This document shows positions 49,890 to 58,800 of a stretch of 64,000 nt of DNA, in pieces (positions within the stretch are counted from its first letter, which is position 1; every line of letters starts with the position of its first letter). Source of the DNA: Eubacterium sp. (GTDB lineage Bacteria > Bacillota > Clostridia > Lachnospirales > Lachnospiraceae); contig JAEFAB010000040.1 of assembly GCA_016292095.1 (NCBI GenBank), forward strand, positions 54,542 through 118,541, given 5' to 3'. Both the position numbers and the translations under genes were made by a program. Under the pieces are notes generated by a model. The model was given only the letters and a program-made list of their open reading frames with translations. It was not told the DNA's origin and searched no databases.

Positions 49890-51284
49890 ATGAACGCAAC
49901 GATAATTAGAAAAAAATATTTTGGAGATAAGGCATTTTACGGGAAGGTTTTAATGATTGCCCTTCCAATTGTAATACAGACATTAATGACAAATCTGGTA
50001 GGTCTATTGGACAATGTTATGGTGGGAAGACTCGGCACCAATCAGATGACCGGTGTCTCTGTAGTGAACCAACTGTTCTTTGTATTTTATCTGTTGGTCT
50101 TTGGTGGAATGTCTGCAGCCGGAATTTTCAGTGCTCAATACTATGGCCAGGAAAACCATCAAGGGGTGCGAAATATTTTCCGCGTTAAGATCATATTTGG
50201 TTTCTTCACAATTCTCTTAGCATCTGTTATCTTTGTAGCATTTCATTCCTCTCTGATTCACGCTTTTTTACACGAAGGTAGTCAGTCCGGTAATATTGAT
50301 GCAACATTCTCTTTTGCTAAAAGTTACCTGTTTATTATATTAGTTGGAATTCCTCCAATTGTGATTTCCAATGCGTATAGTACAACACTGAAAGAAGGTG
50401 GTGAAACCTTTATCCCAATGATTGCCAGCGTTTCATCTGTAATCATTGATTTAGTTTTTAACTACTTACTTATTTTTGGTAAGTTCGGCTTCCCTGAGCT
50501 TGGGGTCAGCGGTGCTGCTATAGCCACAGGCTTGTCCCGTTATGTGGAATTCATTATCGTTGTCCTATACACCCATACCCACAAGAAAATTTTTCCATTT
50601 ATTCAGGGGGCTTACCGTAGTTTCATGGTTCCACTTTCTCTAGTTCGGAATATTCTGCTGAAGGGTTCCCCTATCCTGGTAAATGAGTTTTTATGGTCTC
50701 TGGGACTTACATTTCAAGCACAAGCTCTTTCCACCCGGGGACTTGCAGCAATTGGTGCCATCAACATTAATAATACGGTTAGCAACGTATTTAATATTGT
50801 GTTTGTAACAATGGGTACGACCATCGCCATTATCGTAGGACAATTATTAGGTTCCGGAAATTTGGAAGAAGCCCGGGATGCAGATAGAAAACTCAGCGTT
50901 CTATCAGTGTTGATTGCAATTACAACTTCTATTGTACTGGCAATCCTCGCACCTTTCTTTCCATACATTTACAACACCACTGATGAAATTCGCCACTTGG
51001 CATCCCTATTTATTTTGGTTTTTGCATTGGTCACTCCATTTAATGCATATACCAATGCAGCGTACTTTACCTTACGAAGTGGTGGAAAAACAATTGTCAC
51101 CTTCCTATTTGATAGTTGTTTCATCTGGGTCGTTAATGTTCCTGTTTCTATGATTTTATGTCATTTTACAGGATTACCGATTATCACTGTTTTTTTGATT
51201 GTTAATGTATTAGAAGCGTGTAAAGCATTTGTTGGTGGTTACCTGGTTCATAAAGGAATATGGCTGAACACAATCGTAGAATAG
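49890..51284 (+). CDS. MATE family efflux transporter
   Basis: ALPIVIQTLMTNLVGLLDNVMVGRLGTNQMTGVSVVNQLFF. Confidence 0.92.
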   Translation: MNATIIRKKYFGDKAFYGKVLMIALPIVIQTLMTNLVGLLDNVMVGRLGTNQMTGVSVVNQLFFVFYLLVFGGMSAAGIFSAQYYGQENHQGVRNIFRVKIIFGFFTILLASVIFVAFHSSLIHAFLHEGSQSGNIDATFSFAKSYLFIILVGIPPIVISNAYSTTLKEGGETFIPMIASVSSVIIDLVFNYLLIFGKFGFPELGVSGAAIATGLSRYVEFIIVVLYTHTHKKIFPFIQGAYRSFMVPLSLVRNILLKGSPILVNEFLWSLGLTFQAQALSTRGLAAIGAININNTVSNVFNIVFVTMGTTIAIIVGQLLGSGNLEEARDADRKLSVLSVLIAITTSIVLAILAPFFPYIYNTTDEIRHLASLFILVFALVTPFNAYTNAAYFTLRSGGKTIVTFLFDSCFIWVVNVPVSMILCHFTGLPIITVFLIVNVLEACKAFVGGYLVHKGIWLNTIVE

Positions 51285-51292
51285 CATAAAAA

Positions 51293-51353
51293 CGGTGGTT
51301 TGATTCCTACTCTCGCTATCCGAAATAACGAAAGTAGGAAATCATAACCACCG
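51293..51353. terminator. Long imperfect hairpin between convergent MATE and GNAT genes
   Basis: CGGTGGTTTGATTCCTACTCTCG versus CGAAAGTAGGAAATCATAACCACCG. Confidence 0.65.
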
Positions 51354-51355
51354 CT

Positions 51356-52057
51356 TTATTTTATATAGAATTCCATCTCATGCCACTCTTCTCCGCCCCA
51401 ACTGGAATCGGCAATTCCTAAATCCTTAAATCCCATTTTCTCATAAAAATGTGTCAACCGATGTAAGTTGGTCAGAACCAGTTTTTCTTTACCCATACGC
51501 TTCATTCGTGCCTTGTAACCATTCATCATTAATCCAGCTAATCCCCGACCTTCGTATTGTGGCAACACATCCACTCCACAAATCATCACATTTTTTCCAC
51601 CCACATTATGTGTGGAAATATCAGTAAAAAACTCGTCTTTGAATTTATCTTCCATTGTACAAACACCATTAATGAACCCTGCAATTGTTTCATTTTTCAC
51701 ATCCACCAATAGTTGGAAAAACTCTGCAGCATTTTCTACTCTTTCTTTCATCTGTTTTGCAGAGCATGCTTCATTTGGCGGAAAACAAACCTGTTCTATA
51801 TGAATCACCTTATCAATATCTTCCTTTGAAACACTTCTAAAACAAAAACGCTTTTCTAACACTCCTTCTTCTGAAACCGAAACGATGTCATTCTCACCAA
51901 TCCCATTTTCATATAAATACGAATCATCCTGATTCTTCCATTTTTCACTGCCATGGCTTCCTTCCAGTAATACTGCCACTTGCGTTTTTTGATTTTCCGG
52001 TGTTCCTTCGCAACCATAATCCGCTTCTGTAATGGTTTTGATTCTATAATATTTCAT
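51356..52057 (-). CDS. GNAT family N-acetyltransferase
   Basis: ICGVDVLPQYEGRGLAGLMMNGYKARMKRMGKEKLVLTNLHRLTHFYEKMGFKDLG; start at MKYYRIKTI. Confidence 0.85.
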   Translation of the reverse strand: MKYYRIKTITEADYGCEGTPENQKTQVAVLLEGSHGSEKWKNQDDSYLYENGIGENDIVSVSEEGVLEKRFCFRSVSKEDIDKVIHIEQVCFPPNEACSAKQMKERVENAAEFFQLLVDVKNETIAGFINGVCTMEDKFKDEFFTDISTHNVGGKNVMICGVDVLPQYEGRGLAGLMMNGYKARMKRMGKEKLVLTNLHRLTHFYEKMGFKDLGIADSSWGGEEWHEMEFYIK

Positions 52058-52080
52058 TCTATCTCCTTCTTTCTGTTCCA

Positions 52081-52623
52081 TTATTTTACCGGTTCAATTT
52101 TCACTGTCATTTCCGTCAATTCTTCATTAGGAATCAACATAATTTTATAGTCTTTGAAGGTCATCTCCTGAAGATATTCTCCCATGCCTGCTCCAATCAC
52201 AACATTCTTATAAGCCTCGGAAAGTTCCGGAAGTTCCATCTGAATAAAGCTTCTACAAAAAGACATCGGATAGGTAGTATCTCCTAACACCTTCTTATAA
52301 TGGGCTGATACATATCCTAATTCTCTTTTCCCATCTTTTCCGGTTTCAAACGTATAAGTAACGCGATCCTCTTCTGTCACTGCGTCTTCATTAAGTGCAA
52401 TGTCATTTAACAAATGATATGTTGCACTATCCCTGTAATCAGCCAAATAGTCCGTTAATGTTCCTTCTGTGGCAGGAGCCTCTGTTTCCTGTTCCTCTGT
52501 CGACATTTCAACCGTCGTTTCTTTTTCTACTGCCTTTGTCACCTTATTCTCTGTTTCAGCATTTCCACATGCTGTGAAAAGCATTGCTGCTCCAATTACA
52601 CTTATAATCACTCTTTTTCTCAT
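52081..52623 (-). CDS. Putative lipoprotein of unknown function
   Basis: MRKRVIISVIGAAMLFTACGN lipobox. Confidence 0.7.
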   Translation of the reverse strand: MRKRVIISVIGAAMLFTACGNAETENKVTKAVEKETTVEMSTEEQETEAPATEGTLTDYLADYRDSATYHLLNDIALNEDAVTEEDRVTYTFETGKDGKRELGYVSAHYKKVLGDTTYPMSFCRSFIQMELPELSEAYKNVVIGAGMGEYLQEMTFKDYKIMLIPNEELTEMTVKIEPVK

Positions 52624-52635
52624 ACTAATTCTCCT

Positions 52636-52788
52636 CTATCCTCTTCTTTTCTTCCATAAAATACTGGCAGCTAAAGCAGCCGTTGTAGTTACCACCACGC
52701 TGCCAACCTGAACAGCCTTAGCTATTTTTTCTTCTTTTCTGTGAGCAGCTCTATTTAAACTTTTTCTTTTATATTGTTTTCGACTCAT
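52636..52788 (-). CDS. Small basic membrane protein
   Basis: MSRKQYKRKSLNRAAHRKEEKIAKAVQVGSVVVTTTAALAASILWKKRRG; overlaps the upstream gene end. Confidence 0.55.
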   Translation of the reverse strand: MSRKQYKRKSLNRAAHRKEEKIAKAVQVGSVVVTTTAALAASILWKKRRG

Positions 52789-53881
52789 TTTCCAGCACCT
52801 CCAATAACTGACTTCCATCCACTTCAATTAGAACGGTTTCATCATTTGTATTCTCTAACACTTCCTTCTCCTCAAGTTCCAGATATTCCACCGGTGCATT
52901 AAAGAACATATCCTCCGTTTCTTCCTTCTGATGAATTAATCGAATGGATTTTACATTATCAAAATCAATTCCTTTCATAAACCGCTTACTTTCCAATGCC
53001 ACCTGGCGTGCGGCTTCTTCTTCTCCGCTGTAAACATAAGAAGCTGTAATCAGTTTTGTTGCTTCTAAATAAAGATGATAGTAGTCCTGAATTTCTTCCA
53101 CCTCATCATCTTTTCCACCAAGATACTCAGAATCTCTCACCTGTTTTAAAAGCCGCTTCATTGGCTCCTTAGGCAGAGGTTCAAACTCCCGAACTCTTCG
53201 CTCCAAAGTCTTTCCAATCTGGTTCTTGGCTTCAATCATATCTCGCCTTCCCAGCCGAATCGCCTGCTTCTTTTCTTCTTCATCCTTCAGCGTCATGGCA
53301 AGTAAAATCTGTTCCCTGCCACTTTGCAGTTTTGCAATTCGGTCATCCATCTGACCGTGTTCAATCTGTTCCACCTGACGATATGTTTTCTCCACCGTAT
53401 TGGCGATATAAGTCAATTCTCTTTGGGTATAAATATTATGATAGGTTGCAGCCACCTCCTGCATTGGCTTTCCTGCTAATTGCAAATCATCCTTCATCGG
53501 CATATTTCCCACAAACTTCTTTCGCCCATCTTCTGCCATTTCCATCAGGGTCGGAAAAATATTTCCCGTCTTGGAACTTTCATTGAAAAACAGTTCTCCA
53601 GCACCAAACCGGTCTTTTAAAAGTCCCGGGATTTCCACTACATATTTCTTTTCCGGATCAATTCTCGTAAGAATATCCCCCATTTCTATATACTGAACCA
53701 ACTCTGCCATCAATCCAAAGGCTGTAGTATACTCCCGTTCATCAAATTCCGGTGTCACAGACGGAGCAACCTCTTTCGTGTTCCGAAGTACCAGTTCTGC
53801 TTTTTTCTTTGAGTCTACCCGCTTCTGATGTTTATGTAATTTCTGTTTTTTTCTTCGCATCAATTCTTTTTTATCGCCCAT
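52769..53881 (-). CDS. Uncharacterised charged protein
   Basis: 370 aa ORF, no family recognised by eye. Confidence 0.7.
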   Translation of the reverse strand: MGDKKELMRRKKQKLHKHQKRVDSKKKAELVLRNTKEVAPSVTPEFDEREYTTAFGLMAELVQYIEMGDILTRIDPEKKYVVEIPGLLKDRFGAGELFFNESSKTGNIFPTLMEMAEDGRKKFVGNMPMKDDLQLAGKPMQEVAATYHNIYTQRELTYIANTVEKTYRQVEQIEHGQMDDRIAKLQSGREQILLAMTLKDEEEKKQAIRLGRRDMIEAKNQIGKTLERRVREFEPLPKEPMKRLLKQVRDSEYLGGKDDEVEEIQDYYHLYLEATKLITASYVYSGEEEAARQVALESKRFMKGIDFDNVKSIRLIHQKEETEDMFFNAPVEYLELEEKEVLENTNDETVLIEVDGSQLLEVLENESKTI

Positions 53882-53892
53882 CTCTATTCCTT

Positions 53893-54414
53893 TTATAATA
53901 CAATTCTTGAATAATCCTCATGAGGATTTACTTTTGCCAAACCCAGTTCCACAACGGTTGCTTCCATCGGAACGAACATTTTCTGCATCACCTGAAATGC
54001 TTCCGCCATCTGCTCAGGTGTCAGTGTTTTCCCCAATGTAATATGCGGCAACCATGAATGAGGCTGATAATATTTACTGATTCGTGTTTCTTCGATACCG
54101 GAAAAAGCATTATACACTTCTCCGGACAGTACTTCCAGATACTGGTTTAACACCGGTGTGGCATAAAACACATATGGGAGTAATTGTCCCATAGAAACAA
54201 TCTTAATTTTTCCTGTCCAGATTTTCCCCTTTAGCATTTCAAATTCCGGAGCCAGCACCTCGATGTTTTTTGCTTCAATGGCGGAAATCGTCATATGTGG
54301 CGGAACCTTATTTTCCGTCATGAATGTATTTCCTGTTTCCTTTGCAATTGCCTTCATATAATTTTGCAGTTTCTTATTTGTTTCTTTATCAAAATACGCT
54401 GATACCAAATACAT
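53893..54414 (-). CDS. 2'-5' RNA ligase family protein (2H phosphoesterase)
   Basis: Two HxT motifs: PPHMTISAI and LPHITLGKTL. Confidence 0.85.
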   Translation of the reverse strand: MYLVSAYFDKETNKKLQNYMKAIAKETGNTFMTENKVPPHMTISAIEAKNIEVLAPEFEMLKGKIWTGKIKIVSMGQLLPYVFYATPVLNQYLEVLSGEVYNAFSGIEETRISKYYQPHSWLPHITLGKTLTPEQMAEAFQVMQKMFVPMEATVVELGLAKVNPHEDYSRIVL

Positions 54415-54418
54415 CCCG

Positions 54419-55582
54419 CTACCTCCCTGTCTTCTTTAATAACCGTTCATGCATGAGTACCATCATTACCAGAATCAAGAATAAATATACCGGTAACCAT
54501 GCCACTCCAATCCGTTCTGTAATCATTCCAAACAACGGTGGCATCAAGCTGGTTCCCACATAGGCACTTGCCATCTGTACGCCAATAATCGCCTGTGACC
54601 GTTCCGCCCCAAAGCGAAACGGTGTGGAATGAATTACCGATGGATAAATCGGCGCACATCCCAAACCAACCATAATCAGTCCAATCAACGTAACAGTCTT
54701 TTCCAACGGAAGAAGCAACATCGCAATTCCCAAAAGAATCACTCCTTGTCCCAATCGAATCATCGCGGTATCCTTTAGCTTCAGTGTCATGAATCCGCTC
54801 ACCGCTCTTCCTACGGTAATTCCTATAAAGAACATTCCCGCATATCTTGCAGCCACTTCCGCCGCAACGCCTTTATGAAGCACCATATAACTGCTGGCCC
54901 AAAGCATTGCTGTCTGTTCCAACGCACAGTAACAAAAGAACGTCACCATGACTTCTTTAACTCCCGGCAATTTCAAAATATGTTTCAGTGAAATCGGTGC
55001 TGTTCTTCCCACACGCTCCTGCGTTTGATTTCCCTTCCATAAAAACAATGTTGCTATCATAAGAAACGCCAGACCACACTGAGCAATCGCTACCACTTGA
55101 TAACCGTTATTCCATGTTTTTCCGGAAGCCAATACATACCCCATAACGTAAGGACCGATAATCGTTCCGACCCCCCACATACAATGTAGCCAACTCATGT
55201 GCCTGCTGGCATAATGGGTTGCCACATAATTATTCAGTGCCGCATCCACACCTCCGGCTCCCAACCCATACGGAATTGCCCATAAGATTAACAACAAGAA
55301 ATTATGGCTGATGGAAAACCCGAACAATGCTACTGCAGTCATCAGTACACTCATCGCAGTCACCATTCCGGTTCCCATTCTCCTTGTAATCCGGTCGCTC
55401 AACAGACTGGATACCACCGTTCCCACGGAAATAATCATAGAAAGAATCCCCGCATAAGAAACCGGAACTCCCATTTCCATATACATCGTCGGCCACGCAC
55501 TTCCAAGCATCGAATCCGGCAGTCCCAGACTGATAAATGCTAAATATATAATAATCAGTAAAAAAATAGCTTTCCGATTCAA
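54419..55582 (-). CDS. MFS transporter
   Basis: 387 aa with ~12 TM segments; SDRITRRMGTGMV loop. Confidence 0.88.
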   Translation of the reverse strand: MNRKAIFLLIIIYLAFISLGLPDSMLGSAWPTMYMEMGVPVSYAGILSMIISVGTVVSSLLSDRITRRMGTGMVTAMSVLMTAVALFGFSISHNFLLLILWAIPYGLGAGGVDAALNNYVATHYASRHMSWLHCMWGVGTIIGPYVMGYVLASGKTWNNGYQVVAIAQCGLAFLMIATLFLWKGNQTQERVGRTAPISLKHILKLPGVKEVMVTFFCYCALEQTAMLWASSYMVLHKGVAAEVAARYAGMFFIGITVGRAVSGFMTLKLKDTAMIRLGQGVILLGIAMLLLPLEKTVTLIGLIMVGLGCAPIYPSVIHSTPFRFGAERSQAIIGVQMASAYVGTSLMPPLFGMITERIGVAWLPVYLFLILVMMVLMHERLLKKTGR

Positions 55583-55780
55583 ATAATTTCTCCCTCTATG
55601 CGCTGGCTTTCTTCCTGTTTCATCGCTATGTTCATTTTATCACTTTCAAAGGCTCTTTTCTATTGAATCTTTCATCAACCTCCTCCCTTTTTTCACCTAT
55701 CTGAGCGTTTCCCGCTAATTAGGTGAAATTCCCCATAGATTCCTCAAAACTCCACCACGTATAAGAAAGAAAGCTTCATA

Positions 55781-55812
55781 TAAAAAAGGAAGAGCCACTC
55801 TGTGACTCTTCC
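55781..55812 (-). terminator. Terminator after the GH81 gene
   Basis: GGAAGAGCCAC...GTGACTCTTCC stem with T-tract on the minus strand. Confidence 0.8.
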
Positions 55813-55877
55813 CCAAAGTATGATTGTCATCAGCGGTCAAAAATCAAAAGGATTTTCGCTGTATAACGACTATTAAA

Positions 55878-58800
55878 TTATTCTCCGTAAACGCCGAATT
55901 CCCAAATAGAATATCCATATGGTAATGCACGTTCAACACCCTGCATTCTCACATATCTTGCATTTACTGAGTTGAATGTTACGGAATCTGTTCCACCGTC
56001 CTGATTTGTCAAGTTAGAAACGGTTGTCCAGTCACTTCCGTTTGTAGAAACCTGAATCTTATATGCTTTTCCGTAAGCTGCTTCCCAAAGGATTACAACT
56101 CTGTTGATGGAATAAGTCTGTCCAAGATCTACTGTCATCCAAGCATCATCTGTAAAGTTTGATGACCAACGTGTTCCGGACTGTCCATCGACTGCATTAG
56201 TTGCTGCCATTGCATCATTTTCTGATCCGGAAGCTGTTACTGTTTTATTGATTGCAACATTTGCTCCGTTTGTAGAACCGGAACCACTGCCGGATCCGTT
56301 ACCTGCACCGTAAACTTCCATTTCCCAAATAGAATATCCATATGGTAATGCACGTTCAACACCCTGCATTCTTACGTATCTTGCATCTGTAGCACTGAAT
56401 TCAATGGTATCTGTTCCACCATTCTGGTTTGTTAATGTTTTTACTGTTGTCCAGTTATTTCCGTTTGTAGAAACCTGAATCTTATAATCCTTACCATATG
56501 CAGCTTCCCAAGTTAAAACAACTTTGTTTACTGAGTAAGTCTGTCCAAGGTCTACATACATCCATGCATCATCTGCAAAGTTTGATGACCAACGTGTTCC
56601 AGAATTTCCGTCAACAGCATTTCCTGAAGCCATTGCTCCGTTTTCATCACCGGAAGAAACAGTTGTCTTATTCTTTGCAAGGTTTTCTGTTGTAGGAAGA
56701 CCCGGGTCCGGATCCGGATCAGGATCCGGATTTCCACTGCCTCCGTTAATGGTATATGTTGCAGTTGCTTCGGAGGAAGGAATCATACCCTTACGATATG
56801 CAATAGCTTTTAATGTTGTTGTGTTGCTAATCTTTACAGTTGGTACGTAAAGTTTAGAGTTTGCGTTTGGTGTAGAACCATCTGTTGTGTAACGGATTTC
56901 AACACCCTTTGTTGCACTGCTGATGGAAATATTTTGTGTTCCTGAATAAGTTCCGGAAGCCTTGCTGAAGGTTGGTGTTGCAACAGTTGCTGCTTCATAT
57001 ACACCTACTTCCCAGAGAGAATATCCATATGCTAATGCACGTTTAACACCCTGCATTCTTACGTATCTACATGTTGTTGCATCGAAGACGATTTCTTCAT
57101 CGCCACCCTTGCAGTTATTGTTTTCGTAAACAGTTGTCCAATTATTTCCGTTTGTGGAAACCTGAATCTTATATTCTTTCGCATAAGAAGCTTCCCAAGC
57201 GAGAGTTACTTTGTTAATTGTATAATTCTGACCTAAGTCAATTGTTGCATTTTCGTTGTCAGTGAATCCTGATGACCAACGTGTGGACTTATCATTATCT
57301 ACTAACTTATCTCCGCCAACAGTTGCATTTTCTGCAGAAGATACTGTTACATTCTTTCCTAATGCAATATTTATATCCTTAGAAACATTGCTTCCGTCTA
57401 CAGTAATTGTGCTGGATGCCATTGCTGATGTAATGTACTGATCTTTTACAGCGATTGCTTTAACAGTTGCTGTAGAAGAAACTGCAAATGTGCTTCCATC
57501 ATATACCTGTGAAGATGTGTTTGGCATTGAACCATCTGTTGTGTAGTAGATTGTTGCTCCAGGAGTTGTTGATGATAATGTTACGTACTGTGTATCATCA
57601 TATGTTCCTGAAGGAACTGAGATTTCCGGTGTTTCTGCCTGCTGAATATTAAAGTTTCTGTCTTTGTATACTTCAAAACTTACAAGTGCTTTTGCACCGA
57701 TTGTTGCTGTACCCTTCTGAGTACCGTTTACATTAAATCCTACAACCTTTGTTTCGTTTGTTGGATTCCAAACAGTTGCTGTATATTTGTTTGTATTCTT
57801 GTTATAGTAAACTGCTGCTGAGCAATCTCCTGTTGCAACGATTTCTGTAGTCTTAACTCCTAATTCTTTCATTGCACTGATGAACCAGTATGTATTTGCT
57901 GTATCAGTTCTCTGAACCTTTGTATCGTTTGCAAGGAATTTCTGCATTGCACGGTTTGGATCTGTCTGTGAAAGGAATGGCCATGTGATATGCTGCCAAC
58001 CTGTATCCTGATGTGGATATTCATTGACCATCTTATCAATTTCAGCCTGAGTCTTTCCTTCATTCTGTGCTGCCTGAATTGCTTTCGCCATTGCAACATC
58101 TGTATCATTTTCCAATCCTGCATAAATTTCTGCAGCTCTTGTCTGATTCATACCATAGTATGTTAAATATTCTGAAATTGGTAACCACTGGATTCCATAT
58201 ACGTAAAGTGGCTGTCCTCCGAAGAATGTTCCATAGAAGTTAATTCCACCGTATACCTGACCTACTACCTCATATGGCCATGCATCAATCCAGTTGTCTT
58301 TGTCATAATCGAACCAGTACTGTTCAACTGCTTCCATTTCGTTAGAGAATCCGAATACACCGGCATCACGATAAGTATCGTTTTCTGTAAGTACTCCCCA
58401 AAGATACATACTTACCCAGCTGAATAAGGATTCTGATGCAGATTCCTGGTTGTTTCCTGAATCATTATCTGCGTATCCACCTGCCCATGAATGTCCTTCA
58501 TACATGTCATACGCTCTGAATCTGCAGTATTCACTATCATTATCTGATGGGTTTGCATAATCACGAATCATTAATTCAATCATGCCCTTGTAGTCGTTGT
58601 AGAACTGTTCATCATAGGTTGCAAGAACAGTTGCTGCAAACATGAAATATCCGTATGTGAAGTGGTGGTCGCAAATTGCTGCGTTGGCACCAAATTCACT
58701 CTGTTCGTAGAATAATGTTCCCCAGTTCTGATTGTAAATGAAATAGCTGATATCATTTGCTCCATCATATGTGAACCAGTTTACAAGAATCTTTTTAATT

